DNA from: Solibacillus silvestris_B
Lineage (GTDB): Bacteria > Bacillota > Bacilli > Bacillales_A > Planococcaceae
Direction of reading: 5' to 3'
Assembly (NCBI RefSeq): GCF_051967575.1
Contig: NZ_JBQCJW010000019.1
Location: 1 to 64,000, forward strand
Length of the DNA: 64,000 nt
Shown: one piece after another, positions 33,848 through 42,967 of the stretch
Layout of the letters: every line of letters begins with the position of its first letter
Numbering within the stretch: position 1 is the stretch's first letter
The notes under the pieces: generated by a model
What the model saw: only the letters and a program-made list of their open reading frames with translations
Told to the model about the DNA's origin: nothing
Database searches by the model: none
Program-made: the position numbers and the translations under genes

Positions 33848-34407
33848 TGTCCATCGCTTCCCATTTGCTCATGAAAATACCTTTCGACGAGTGCCGTAAT
33901 CTTTTCCGGCTCTTCCAGACGACCTTTCCCTACATAGCCGCATGCCAAAAATCCTTCAGACGGTTCGATAAAACGAATGCCGTCTTTGTGAAGCTGTGCA
34001 ATATTGCGAAGAACAGCAGGGTGCTCATACATATGAACATTCATAGCCGGCGCCACCCATACTGGTGCGGTTGTTGCAAGCAAAGTTGTCGTTGCCATAT
34101 CATCGCCCATTCCATGAGCCATTTTGGCAATGATATTCGCAGTCGCCGGCGCCACGATAACTAAATCAGCCCAATCCGCTAAATCAATATGGGCAATGAC
34201 TTCCGAATCTTTTTCATCGAATGTATCGTAAAACACATCGTTTTTTGACATTACTTGAAAGCTTAAAGGTGTGACGAATTTTTGTGCGGAAGCTGTCATA
34301 ATTACTTTTACATTAAAGCCTGCCTGCGATAATCTGCTCACTAATGCTACAGCTTTATACACCGCAATCCCACCTGAAACACATAGCAATATATTGTTTT
34401 TTTTCAT
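33844..34407 (-). CDS. coaC: Phosphopantothenoylcysteine decarboxylase (CoaC only)
   Basis: Flavoprotein step of CoA synthesis that decarboxylates phosphopantothenoylcysteine. The whole protein is the HFCD domain: ILLCVSGGIAVYKAV (FMN binding), AHIDLADWADLVIVAPATAN (active-site His), APAMNVHMYEHPA (the PxMN motif) and FLACGYVGKGRL (the catalytic Cys loop). At 187 aa it lacks the roughly 210-residue CoaB ligase half found in the usual fused CoaBC of Bacillales. No CoaB-like frame occurs nearby. The stop overlaps the priA start, so this looks like a stable single-domain gene. A CoaB must be supplied elsewhere. Confidence 0.9.
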   Translation of the reverse strand: MKKNNILLCVSGGIAVYKAVALVSRLSQAGFNVKVIMTASAQKFVTPLSFQVMSKNDVFYDTFDEKDSEVIAHIDLADWADLVIVAPATANIIAKMAHGMGDDMATTTLLATTAPVWVAPAMNVHMYEHPAVLRNIAQLHKDGIRFIEPSEGFLACGYVGKGRLEEPEKITALVERYFHEQMGSDGQ

Positions 34408-34494
34408 GATTTCAACCGCCTTTCAAAGGATAAGCCCCCAAAGAAAGATTCTAAGGGAGCTTCTACTCAAGTGCTATTCGATTACACTAAAAAA

Positions 34495-34719
34495 CTAAAT
34501 TTCGTCTTCATAAACAGTTGAAGCATCTTGCTGAACTTTACGCAACTTGCCGGCAGCCACTTCTTCCAATGCTTTTCCTACCGGCTTGTAAGAAACGTAT
34601 GAACCTAAATGTTCGCCGCCCTCCTCCTGCATTTGGCGCGCACGTTTTGATGCCAGGCTCACTAAAGAATACTTAGAATCGATTTGCTTTTTTAAATTAT
34701 CCACTGATGGGTATAACAT
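34495..34719 (-). CDS. rpoZ: DNA-directed RNA polymerase subunit omega
   Basis: Small RNA polymerase subunit that chaperones the beta-prime chain. The 74 aa include YPSVDNLKKQIDSKYSLVSL and ASKRARQMQEEG, the conserved omega core, and YKPVGKALEEVAAGKL toward the end. It lies 4 bp downstream of gmk. An 87-bp gap to coaC contains a hairpin (AAGCTCCC / GGGGGCTT) without a clear U-run. Confidence 0.95.
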   Translation of the reverse strand: MLYPSVDNLKKQIDSKYSLVSLASKRARQMQEEGGEHLGSYVSYKPVGKALEEVAAGKLRKVQQDASTVYEDEI

Positions 34720-34723
34720 GGTT

Positions 34724-35341
34724 TCATTCTCCTCTCAACATTGACAAATATCGTTTTTCTACACGTTCTCTACGACAATGCTCGGCTACAATAATTGCAT
34801 TAATTTTATCACATGCAGTTTGAACTTGGTCGTTTTCCACAACATAATCGTAAAGGCTCATCATTTCCACCTCTTCACGAGCTGTAGCAATGCGGCGGGC
34901 GATTACATCTTCCGTTTCCGTACCGCGTCCGACTAAACGCTGCTCAAGTTCCGTAATGCTTGGTGGTGCTAAAAAGATAAACAACGCATCTGGTGCTTTT
35001 TCACGAATTTGAGCTGCTCCTTGTACTTCAATTTCCAGGAAGACATCGCGTCCGGCTTCGAGCGTTTCCTGTACATATGCAAGAGGTGTTCCATAGTAAT
35101 TGCCGACAAACTCCGCATGTTCAAGCAACCCTCCTTGCTCGATTAACGCTTCGAATTCCCCGCGTGTTCTAAAGAAATAGTCTACACCATCTACTTCTCC
35201 TTCGCGAGGATTACGTGTCGTCATCGAAATCGAATATTCGTAATTTGTATCAGGCTGTGAAAAGAGCTCTTTACGCACTGTCCCTTTTCCGACACCTGAT
35301 GGACCAGATAAAACAATTAATAATCCACGTTGTTTCTTCAT
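34724..35341 (-). CDS. gmk: Guanylate kinase
   Basis: Phosphorylates GMP to GDP and is a target of (p)ppGpp in Firmicutes. P loop LSGPSGVGKGTVRKEL (about 10-25), the GMP-binding SISMTTRNPREGEVDGVDYF and FLEIEVQGAAQIRE are present. The 205 aa are standard. It has a GGAG site 6 nt before its ATG and follows yicC by only 16 bp; in B. subtilis remA lies between these two genes. Confidence 0.97.
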   Translation of the reverse strand: MKKQRGLLIVLSGPSGVGKGTVRKELFSQPDTNYEYSISMTTRNPREGEVDGVDYFFRTRGEFEALIEQGGLLEHAEFVGNYYGTPLAYVQETLEAGRDVFLEIEVQGAAQIREKAPDALFIFLAPPSITELEQRLVGRGTETEDVIARRIATAREEVEMMSLYDYVVENDQVQTACDKINAIIVAEHCRRERVEKRYLSMLRGE

Positions 35342-35357
35342 AAGTAACTCCTTTATT

Positions 35358-36233
35358 TTACTCTATATTTTGAACTTGTTCCCGCATTTTTTCCAAAACT
35401 GTTTTCGCTTGCACAACTGCTGCTGAACAATGGGTCGACTGACTTTTCGAACCAATTGTATTTATTTCACGGTTCATTTCCTGCATGATGAAGTCAAGCT
35501 TGCGTCCAATGGCGACAGTTTCGTTTAATGTTTCGGCCAACTGATCAAAGTGGCTTTCCAACCGATCAAGTTCCTCCGTAATATCGATTCGCTCAGCAAA
35601 TATGGCAACTTCTGTAAGTAAACGATCATCCAAGGCTTGACCACTCGCCACTTCTTCCAAACGGCTCATTAAACGCTCACGATATTTTCCGACAGCAAGT
35701 GGTGCATCACGGCGAATTTGCGCAATTTGTGTCTCAAGCTCTGCTTTATACTGCAGCATTACCTGCTCCAAGCCTTGTCCCTCTCGCTCGCGCATTGCAA
35801 CCAAGTTTGAAATTGCTTCTGCCAATGCACTTTTAACGGCTTCAATTATCTCTTCTTGCATAAATTCCACTTTTTCGACTTGCAGCACTTGCTCTAAGCT
35901 TACAATTTCCTGCATTGTCCACTTTTCTTCCATTGAAACCTTTTGCGACAATTCCTCTTTCGCCTGAAGCAAAGCATTGAGCAGCGACCAATTAATTTGA
36001 ATCGTTTGCTGTGTATCCTGCAATTCTTTAAGAAAAATGATAACATCTATTTTCCCACGAGAAACAGCATCCGACAACATTTTTTTTGCAACTACTTCAG
36101 ATTCCATCCATTCTTTCGGAAACTTCGTATTGATTTCTAAAAAACGATGATTCACAGCACGAATTTCAACCGTGAGTTGAAAGTTTTTCGTTGTTGTGAC
36201 CCCCCTGCCGAATCCGGTCATACTGCGTACCAA
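35358..36233 (-). CDS. yicC: YicC/YloC family endoribonuclease
   Basis: Member of the YicC family, shown in other bacteria to be an endoribonuclease. The N-terminal SMTGFGRG and AVNHRFLEINTKFP and the C-terminal GRKLDFIMQEMNREINTIGSKS signatures are clear, with a helical middle. 291 aa. The start is TTG at 36233, because AAGGA is in range of that codon and the downstream ATG would remove part of the conserved N-terminus. It is the first gene of the run ending at spoVM, with an extended -10 promoter upstream. Confidence 0.93.
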   Translation of the reverse strand: MVRSMTGFGRGVTTTKNFQLTVEIRAVNHRFLEINTKFPKEWMESEVVAKKMLSDAVSRGKIDVIIFLKELQDTQQTIQINWSLLNALLQAKEELSQKVSMEEKWTMQEIVSLEQVLQVEKVEFMQEEIIEAVKSALAEAISNLVAMREREGQGLEQVMLQYKAELETQIAQIRRDAPLAVGKYRERLMSRLEEVASGQALDDRLLTEVAIFAERIDITEELDRLESHFDQLAETLNETVAIGRKLDFIMQEMNREINTIGSKSQSTHCSAAVVQAKTVLEKMREQVQNIE

Positions 36234-36266
36234 GGTTCGTCACATCCTTCTTTGCATATTGTATCA

Positions 36267-36275
36267 ATTATAGCA
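36267..36275 (-). promoter_or_regulatory. Extended -10 promoter of the yicC-gmk-rpoZ operon
   Basis: Minus-strand TGCTATAAT, a perfect TATAAT (36267-36272) with the TGn extension, about 34 bp before the yicC start. No good -35 hexamer is visible at 17 bp, which the extended -10 can compensate. Confidence 0.6.
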
Positions 36276-36496
36276 TATGTTTTATCGATTTTGCGTTATC
36301 GTCTATTATCCAAATATATATTTTATCACAGATCGGATGCAATAAAATATTTTTTAATTATCAATATTTACTTAAGAGGAGGACGTTAAATTTAAAACGT
36401 TGATTAGAATGGAAGTCAGCTCCCCATCCAGAGACGGCAAATTCGTTTCCTTTATATAATAAGAATTTACGATAACTACAGGTTCGAACGAAAAAA

Positions 36497-36505
36497 TGGT
36501 ATGAT
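36497..36505 (+). promoter_or_regulatory. Extended -10 promoter of rqcH
   Basis: TGGTATGAT, a -10 TATGAT (36500-36505) with TGn extension, about 42 bp before the rqcH ATG. The -35 region is poor. The rest of the 310-bp yicC-rqcH divergent gap shows no other gene. Confidence 0.5.
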
Positions 36506-36546
36506 GAAATAAGCAAAGAGACTTATTTAATGAAAGAGGCATAAAG

Positions 36547-38229
36547 ATGGCATTTGACGGACTATTTACTCGTTCAATGAGCAAAGAATTACAAGGCTTA
36601 ACATCTGGACGAATTACAAAAATTTATCAGCCGAATGCACTTGAAGTCGTATTACAGATCCGTGCATCCGGCCGAAACGCAAAATTATTATTTTCTATAC
36701 ACCCTTCCTATTCCCGTGTTCATATAACAGAACAATCAATCGAAAATCCTGCAGATCCACCGATGTTTTGCATGCTTTTACGGAAACATATTGAAGGCGG
36801 CTTTATTTCGTCGATCGCCCAGGACGCCTTTGAACGCGTCATCACATTTGAAATTGATAGCAAAAATGAAATCGGTGATGCGGTAAAGCGAAAGCTCATC
36901 ATTGAAGTCATGGGGAGACATAGTAATTTACTATTAATCGATGCAGAAAACGATAAAATCATCGATAGTTTAAAACATTTGCCACCTTCGATGAACAGCT
37001 ATCGCACGGTATTGCCCGGCCAGCAATATATAGCCCCGCCAAAGCAGCAAAAAGTGGCGCTCACAAGCTTATCCGATGAAGAAATCAAACAATTTTTCTC
37101 AAAACAAGCTTCATCAAAGGAAATTGTTGAACAGTTTGCCGGATTCTCCCCGCTGCATGCAAACGAATTATTGCATCGCATCTCTACAACAGATGTTGTT
37201 ACCGCATGCAGACAGCTCATGAATGAAATTGTCACGGGCGCACACCCGACATATGTGGAACAGGACGGCAAAAGCTATTTTTCGCCAACAAACTTAACGC
37301 ATTTATCAGGCGCTGCCGCAAATTATAATACGCTTGGCGAATTGCTGGACCGTGTATTTTTTGCCCGGGCAAAACGCGATCGCGTGAAACAACAGGCCGG
37401 TGATTTGGAACGTTGGCTGCAAAATGAATTAAACAAATTAAAGCTTAAACAAAAAAAGCTCAAACAGGATTTTGAACGCGCGCAAAATTTAGAACAGTTC
37501 CAGCTTTACGGTGAGCTATTAATGGCTAATCTGTACAACTTTTCAAAAGGCGCGGAATTTGTCGATATTGAAAATTATTATAGCGAAAATGCCGAAACGG
37601 TAAGAATACCTATCAGCCCGCGTAAAACGCCAATTGAAAATGCTCAAAGCTATTATATAAAGTACAATAAAGCAAAAACAGCTTTAATCATGATTGAGGA
37701 GCAGCAGCAAAAAGCGGCGGACGATATCAATTATTTGGAAATGCTCACACAGCAAGTGCAACAAGCTTCACCTGCCGATATAGAAGAAATTCGCGAAGAA
37801 CTTGCCGAACAAGGGTTGCTTCGTATCCGCCAAGCAAAACGGAAAAAGAAACCGACGAAACCAGAGCCTGAAAAGTTTGTATCCTCTACAGGCGTCGCAA
37901 TTTCCGTCGGTAAAAACAATAAGCAAAATGATTATTTGACGTTCAAAATCGGGAAACGCAATGACATTTGGCTTCATACAAAAGATATCCCAGGCTCGCA
38001 TGTTGTAATTCACGCAGAAGATCCGGATGAGACAACATTGAAGGAAGCAGCAATATTAAGCGCCTACTTTTCGAAAGCGCGCGAATCATCCTCTGTCCCA
38101 GTGGATTATACGGAAATTCGCCATGTAAAAAAACCGAATGGCGCAAAACCTGGATTTGTCATTTATTTTGAACAAAAAACACTTTATGTCACACCAGATG
38201 AAGCTGTTGTAATGCAATTGAAAAAATAA
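36547..38229 (+). CDS. rqcH: NFACT-family ribosome quality control factor RqcH
   Basis: Binds obstructed 50S subunits with peptidyl-tRNA and recruits tRNA-Ala to add C-terminal alanine degrons (also annotated as fibronectin-binding protein FbpA/YloA). The NFACT-N domain starts MAFDGLFTRSM and contains HPSYSRVHIT and PPMFCMLLRKHIEGG. Helix-hairpin-helix segments and a long coiled coil (about 285-430) follow. The C-terminal NFACT-R domain has GKNNKQNDYLTFKIG and DIWLHTKDIPGSHVVI. 560 aa. It is the second plus-strand gene, alone between a promoter and a bidirectional terminator. The Ala-tRNA-binding Asp-Arg pair appears as Glu96-Arg97. Confidence 0.95.
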   Translation: MAFDGLFTRSMSKELQGLTSGRITKIYQPNALEVVLQIRASGRNAKLLFSIHPSYSRVHITEQSIENPADPPMFCMLLRKHIEGGFISSIAQDAFERVITFEIDSKNEIGDAVKRKLIIEVMGRHSNLLLIDAENDKIIDSLKHLPPSMNSYRTVLPGQQYIAPPKQQKVALTSLSDEEIKQFFSKQASSKEIVEQFAGFSPLHANELLHRISTTDVVTACRQLMNEIVTGAHPTYVEQDGKSYFSPTNLTHLSGAAANYNTLGELLDRVFFARAKRDRVKQQAGDLERWLQNELNKLKLKQKKLKQDFERAQNLEQFQLYGELLMANLYNFSKGAEFVDIENYYSENAETVRIPISPRKTPIENAQSYYIKYNKAKTALIMIEEQQQKAADDINYLEMLTQQVQQASPADIEEIREELAEQGLLRIRQAKRKKKPTKPEPEKFVSSTGVAISVGKNNKQNDYLTFKIGKRNDIWLHTKDIPGSHVVIHAEDPDETTLKEAAILSAYFSKARESSSVPVDYTEIRHVKKPNGAKPGFVIYFEQKTLYVTPDEAVVMQLKK

Positions 38230-38308
38230 TGATCGCTTTAAGCACTGGTACTTAAACAAAGCTTCTGAATAATTGCTTGTTTCATATATTCTTCATGTAC
38301 TTCACAAC

Positions 38309-38347
38309 AAAACGGGCGTCCCGATTAGCCGGGACTCCCGTTTTTAT
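38309..38347. terminator. Bidirectional terminator between rqcH and the CoA-transferase
   Basis: AACGGG-GTCCCG pairs with CGGGAC-CCCGTT (one base offset) over a short loop, with AAAA on the left and TTTTTATA on the right. It serves both converging genes. Confidence 0.88.
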
Positions 38348-38348
38348 A

Positions 38349-39851
38349 TTATTGCTTCATTGTTTTATTTTTCTGGTAATTCACATGCCATGACAAAGCT
38401 TTTTCCAAATCATGCGGAGTATGGGCATTCCCTGTTTTTTCGACAGCACCGTTGTAGTAGTCCCATAATGCTTCCTTATAGTCCGGATGTACACAGTTTT
38501 CGATAATAGCTTTTACGCGTTCTTTTGGGGCCATGCCTCGTAAATCCGCAATCCCTTGCTCAGTAGCGATAACATCCACATCATGCTCTGTATGATCGTG
38601 GTGGGCAACCATTGGAACAATCGATGAAATGTCCCCGCCTTTTGCGTAAGATTTCGTTACGAAAATGCCAAGACGCGAATTTCGTGTAAAATCGCCTGAA
38701 CCGCCCAAACCGTTCATCATATGTGTACCATTTACATGCGTCGAGTTGACATTTCCATATATATCGACCTCTAATGCTGTATTTATCGCAATAATGCCAA
38801 GACGGCGAATCACTTCAGGATGGTTTGAAATTTCCTGCGGCCGCAGCACTAAACGATCTTTATATTGATCTATATTGCCGTATACTCGCTTCCCGCATTC
38901 TTCGCTTAATGTAATCGAAGTACCTGAAGCGACCTTCACTTTGTTCGCATCCAACAAGTGGAATACAGCATCTTGCAATACTTCCGAGAATATTTCCAGC
39001 TCCTCAAATTCCGAGTTTAAAAAACCATTTAAAACGGCATTTGCTACAGAACCTACACCTGACTGTAAAGGCAATAAGTTTTTCGGTAAACGACCAGCAG
39101 TAATCTCGTCACGTAAAAACTTCAGTAAGTGCTGTGCAATTTGCTCAGTTTCCTCATCTGGATCGACAATTAATGATGGTGCATCTTTAATCGTGGAATG
39201 GACAATGCCTTTAATTTTATTTACGTCTACCGGAATGCCGGTTGTACCAATGCGATCACTCGCAGAAAGGAGTGGCAGCGGTTCACGCTCACCTTGTGGT
39301 CCCGGTAAATATATATCATGAATTCCTTCTAGATTCGGCTGTTCCGGATTTAGTTCGACAATAATTTCCTTTGCCATTTGAACGATAATCGGCGAGTTGC
39401 CAATTGAAGTCGTCGGAATAATCATGCCATCCTCAGTAATTGCCGTCGCTTCAATAATCGCAAAATCAATCGGTCCGATAATCCCTTGACGGAACAATTC
39501 CGCGTTATGCGATAAATGCATGTCCGTATATAAAACTTTCCCGGAGTTGATCATTTTACGAATCGCCGGGTCTCCTTGATATGGTGCACGTTTGCGGATA
39601 ATTCCCGCCTCTGCCATTAGCTGATCCACTTCTGGCCCTAATGACGCGCCAGTATAGACGTCAATTTGGAACTTTTCGTTTTTTGCTTTTTCAACTAAAG
39701 CTAACGGTACCGTCTTTGCATCCCCTGCACGTGTGAACCCGCTCATACCAACGACCATACCATCTTTAATCCATGAAGCTGCTGTTTCCGCCGATACCAC
39801 TTTATTTTCCAAAGCGCCATTACGGATTCTTGAATTTAAAGTTGCGTCCAT
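38349..39851 (-). CDS. Acetyl-CoA hydrolase / succinate CoA-transferase family protein
   Basis: Class I CoA-transferase of the Ach1/ScpC type (500 aa), exchanging CoA among acetate, succinate or propionate; which pair cannot be told from sequence. Conserved blocks: GMVVGMSGFTRAGDAKTVP (N-terminal lobe), LPLQSGVGSVANAVL, NSTHVNGTHMMNGLGGSGDF, ATEQGIADLRGMAPKERV and a VHPDYKEALWDYY ending. An open frame extends 52 codons further upstream, but GGGAGG fits the ATG at 39851. It is monocistronic, sitting between the opp operon and rqcH, an insertion relative to B. subtilis. The 39852-40110 upstream gap is AT-rich with no clear promoter. Confidence 0.9.
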   Translation of the reverse strand: MDATLNSRIRNGALENKVVSAETAASWIKDGMVVGMSGFTRAGDAKTVPLALVEKAKNEKFQIDVYTGASLGPEVDQLMAEAGIIRKRAPYQGDPAIRKMINSGKVLYTDMHLSHNAELFRQGIIGPIDFAIIEATAITEDGMIIPTTSIGNSPIIVQMAKEIIVELNPEQPNLEGIHDIYLPGPQGEREPLPLLSASDRIGTTGIPVDVNKIKGIVHSTIKDAPSLIVDPDEETEQIAQHLLKFLRDEITAGRLPKNLLPLQSGVGSVANAVLNGFLNSEFEELEIFSEVLQDAVFHLLDANKVKVASGTSITLSEECGKRVYGNIDQYKDRLVLRPQEISNHPEVIRRLGIIAINTALEVDIYGNVNSTHVNGTHMMNGLGGSGDFTRNSRLGIFVTKSYAKGGDISSIVPMVAHHDHTEHDVDVIATEQGIADLRGMAPKERVKAIIENCVHPDYKEALWDYYNGAVEKTGNAHTPHDLEKALSWHVNYQKNKTMKQ

Positions 39852-40110
39852 AAAATTTTCCTCCCTTAATATGTCCCTTTTGCGTTTTTTGTCCTGCTTA
39901 TGTAGAAAAACGAAAACTACATAATGCATTGTCATTTTCCCAGACAATAACAACATTCTACACTTAAACAGAAAATCCCTTCTCAAAAATAGAATATTCT
40001 CACACAATTATTATGCTCGGTATAATTTCACACATGCTTTTCCATTTATTAAGCAAAGCTTGATAAAACAATTAATCATATATCAAAATTTCAAAATTTT
40101 GTCAAATGCG

Positions 40111-40143
40111 AAAAAACCGCTCAGAAAATTTTCTAAGCGGTTC
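40111..40143 (-). terminator. Terminator of the opp operon
   Basis: AACCGCT-AGAAAA pairs with TTTTCT-AGCGGTT. On the minus strand a TTTTTTC tail follows. It lies 15 bp after the oppA stop. Confidence 0.92.
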
Positions 40144-40157
40144 CTATATACTAAAGA

Positions 40158-42002
40158 TTATTTAATTGGATCTTCAGCTGTTACTTCAACTTCATGCCAA
40201 TCAGTTAAATTTGCCCAGCTAGCATTGAAGTGTTTGACACGTTTGTTAACCGGGATGATTTCTGTACGGAAGTATGTTGGAATCGTTGTTGCTTGTTCGA
40301 ACATATACTCTTCCCATGCACGGAATGCATCAGCACGGTAGCTAGAATCGATCGCTTCTTTAGAGTCGATATCTGCCAATAATGTTTGTAATTCAGGTGT
40401 TACGAAACGGCTGTAGTTGAATGCAGAAGCTTCACCATATAAGCCAAGCGGAGATGGGTTTGAACCAGTTCCCCATGCAGCCATGAACATATCGATTTCC
40501 GGATCATCAGCTTTTACTTTGTCGTAGAAGCTGTTGAACTCGATTAAGCGGCCTGTCGTTAACTGTACATCCAGCCCAACTTCTTTCCAGTTTTGACGGT
40601 AGTACTCAACGATTGCTTCGTCAGTATCCGAACCTGACATACCCGCCATGCGGATTGAGAATTTCTCGCCGTTTTTGTCTTCGCGGATTCCGTCGCCATC
40701 AACATCTTTGTATCCCGCTTCATCCAATAATGCTTTCGCTTTTTCCGGATCATAGTTGAATCCTTCCAAAGTGTTGTCATGGAATGTAGAGAACGCTGGC
40801 GGGATTAATGATGTTGCACGTGAACGCAACCCTTGGTAGAAGCGCTCTGTTACTTGCTCAACGTCAATTGCATAAGCGATCGCTTGACGCAATTTCGCAT
40901 CGTTCATTTTCGCGTTTTCATCCGTAATGTTTAAGCCAGTCTTATCTTCCCCAGCTTTTGCATCCCATTTACCAAGCTTGAAGCCTAAATAAGAATATGC
41001 CATCTCCGGACGTGCCAACACAGTTAAATTTTGCAGATCTTTTACGCCATCATACTGAGTTGTCGGGTAAGAAGATGCCATATCGTATTGACCTGTACGC
41101 AATGCTTCACCGATAGAAGATGAAGGTACAACTTGCAATACGACTTTATCCAGCTTCGGCTTACCTTGCCAGTAGTGTTCGTTTGCCACGAATTGAACAG
41201 ACTCGCCGTCAACTAATTTGTCTAATTTGAAAGGTCCTAAAGTAACTGGAGCCTTACGAACTTGCGGTGAAGAAATTAAATCTTTGATCGGTGTTGTTTC
41301 CAAGTAATGTTTAGGTGCTGCATATCCCCATAAACCGTCACCGCCAGAATAAATCGCCGGAGAAACTTTTGTCATTGAAATTTCTACAGTTTTGTCGTCG
41401 ATTTTCTTAATGCCAGAGATTGAATCAGCCTTACCTGCTTTATATTCAGCAGCACCGATGATATTTTGGAAGTCGCCATCATAGCGGATGCCCGTGTATT
41501 CCGGGTGACCGATAATTTCATAAGAATAAATGATGTCATCGGCAGTTAATGTTGTACCGTCAGACCACTTAACATCATGTTGAATAGTAATTGTTACTTT
41601 ATTGTTTTCAGCATCAACATCTAACTTTGCGATACCCTCGTCAGTGATTAAGAAGTCACCGTCTGTAGCGAAAATTGAGTTTGTCATGAATTCAAAAATT
41701 TCAGAGTCATAAGCATTTTCATATAGCTCAGCTAACAGAACTCCTTGGAATGGAGAGTCTGTTACTAATGCATACTTTAATGTACCGCCAGCGATAGCGT
41801 CACCATCATTTGTCACTTCTTCAGGTAATGTAGGTGTTTGTGCAGTAGAATCGCCGTCATTTTTTGTTTCTTCTGTTTTTGTGCCTTCATTATTTTCAGC
41901 TGGTTTTTTTTCAGTTGAAGTTTCGTCATCTCCTCCACAAGCTGCCAATACTAAAGCAGTAGCAAATACAGATGAAAGCATTAAACCTTTCTTTTTCTTC
42001 AT
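40158..42002 (-). CDS. oppA: Oligopeptide ABC transporter substrate-binding lipoprotein
   Basis: Extracytoplasmic peptide-binding protein of the SBP_bac_5 family. The signal peptide (residues 1-21) ends in the lipobox LAAC with Cys22 as lipidation site. A charged, Glu/Thr-rich linker (about 25-55) precedes the binding domain with VKWSDGTTLTADDIIYSYE, RQAIAYAIDVEQVTERFY and KALLDEAGYKDVDGDGIRED. At 614 aa it is slightly long for the family. GGGAGG precedes the ATG. It is last in the D-F-B-C-A operon, just before the terminator. Exact ligand (oligo- or dipeptide) is unknown. Confidence 0.92.
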   Translation of the reverse strand: MKKKKGLMLSSVFATALVLAACGGDDETSTEKKPAENNEGTKTEETKNDGDSTAQTPTLPEEVTNDGDAIAGGTLKYALVTDSPFQGVLLAELYENAYDSEIFEFMTNSIFATDGDFLITDEGIAKLDVDAENNKVTITIQHDVKWSDGTTLTADDIIYSYEIIGHPEYTGIRYDGDFQNIIGAAEYKAGKADSISGIKKIDDKTVEISMTKVSPAIYSGGDGLWGYAAPKHYLETTPIKDLISSPQVRKAPVTLGPFKLDKLVDGESVQFVANEHYWQGKPKLDKVVLQVVPSSSIGEALRTGQYDMASSYPTTQYDGVKDLQNLTVLARPEMAYSYLGFKLGKWDAKAGEDKTGLNITDENAKMNDAKLRQAIAYAIDVEQVTERFYQGLRSRATSLIPPAFSTFHDNTLEGFNYDPEKAKALLDEAGYKDVDGDGIREDKNGEKFSIRMAGMSGSDTDEAIVEYYRQNWKEVGLDVQLTTGRLIEFNSFYDKVKADDPEIDMFMAAWGTGSNPSPLGLYGEASAFNYSRFVTPELQTLLADIDSKEAIDSSYRADAFRAWEEYMFEQATTIPTYFRTEIIPVNKRVKHFNASWANLTDWHEVEVTAEDPIK

Positions 42003-42019
42003 TTGTTTTTCCTCCCTTT

Positions 42020-42931
42020 TTATCCTAAACGTTGTTTTGCGTCAGCTGCGCGTCGTAACGCCTGGCCAACGTAATTTATACCAAGCATCAATACTAAAAT
42101 TAATATCGATGCAGGCAACCATATCCACCATTTACTCGATAAGATTATCGGGTTCATAGCATAACTTACTAAAGTTCCTAAACTTGGTGTTGACGGTGGC
42201 AAGCCGAAACCTAAGAATGAAAGACCAGTTTCAATCCCTACATTACCCGCGAAGCTTAACGTAACTTCAACGATTAATAGAGAGCTTAAGTTTGGCAATA
42301 GACCTTTAAACATGATCGCGAAATCACTTGTACCCATTGTTTTCGAGGCACTGATGTAATCGCGTCGTGCTTCAGACAGTGCCTTGGATCGCACAAGTCT
42401 GGCCGTCGACATCCATTGAAATGCTGCAATAATTAAGATTAGATCTAGTATTCCGTATGATGGAATGATTGTTACGACTACGATGATAATCATTGTAGTA
42501 GGTAGAGTAATGAAAAAATCGATAATACGCATGAAGAAGTTATCAATAAACCCTCCATAATATCCCATAATAATACCAAGTCCGATACCGACAACATTTG
42601 CAAGAATCGTAATCGCGATAGCAATTAAGATGGAATTTTTTGCACCGATGATCAACTGTCCGAACATATCCCGTCCAGCTTCATCAGCGCCAAGAATATA
42701 TCCGCGAACACCTGGTTCAGTGAAGCGCTCCAATAATTGAATTTTCATTACTTCAGCTTGGTCAATGACGAACGCTAATACCACAATTGCTAGCATTAAC
42801 AAAATAATGCCTATTAATGAGAACATAGCTAATTTATCTTTTTTAAACTCCCGCAAAACAACTTGAATACCAGTTGGTGGAGAGCTTTGAGATTCTAATT
42901 TTTCCACTGTTTGTTCGTTTTTGTTTTCCAT
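42020..42931 (-). CDS. oppC: Peptide ABC transporter permease (OppC/DppC type)
   Basis: Inner-membrane channel subunit of the BPD_transp_1 superfamily, with an N-terminal OppC region and about six membrane helices. The first helix is MFSLIGIILLMLAIVVLAFV. LGADEAGRDMFGQLIIGAKN and the coupling-loop stretch SKALSEARRDYISASKTMG are typical of OppC. The frame opens with GTG at 42943, but GAGGTGA eight nt before the ATG at 42931 supports the shorter 303-aa form. It is paired with the OppB permease upstream and oppA downstream. Confidence 0.92.
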   Translation of the reverse strand: MENKNEQTVEKLESQSSPPTGIQVVLREFKKDKLAMFSLIGIILLMLAIVVLAFVIDQAEVMKIQLLERFTEPGVRGYILGADEAGRDMFGQLIIGAKNSILIAIAITILANVVGIGLGIIMGYYGGFIDNFFMRIIDFFITLPTTMIIIVVVTIIPSYGILDLILIIAAFQWMSTARLVRSKALSEARRDYISASKTMGTSDFAIMFKGLLPNLSSLLIVEVTLSFAGNVGIETGLSFLGFGLPPSTPSLGTLVSYAMNPIILSSKWWIWLPASILILVLMLGINYVGQALRRAADAKQRLG

Positions 42932-42967
42932 GATTAAAATCACCTCTCCTTAGTCATTATTAATTGA

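Noticed and set aside
33840..34407. Frameshift or sequencing error truncating coaBC
   Set aside because: The stop forms a clean ATGA junction with a full-length priA, and no CoaB-like sequence exists in any frame downstream.
36396..36460. 19-codon leader ORF upstream of rqcH near an AGGAGG
   Set aside because: The TTG start is about 17 nt from the AGGAGG, and the peptide lies upstream of the likely rqcH -10 promoter element.
39852..40110. Promoter of the CoA-transferase gene
   Set aside because: Several weak -35/-10 combinations (for example TTGTCT with TTATGT) but none convincing enough to annotate.
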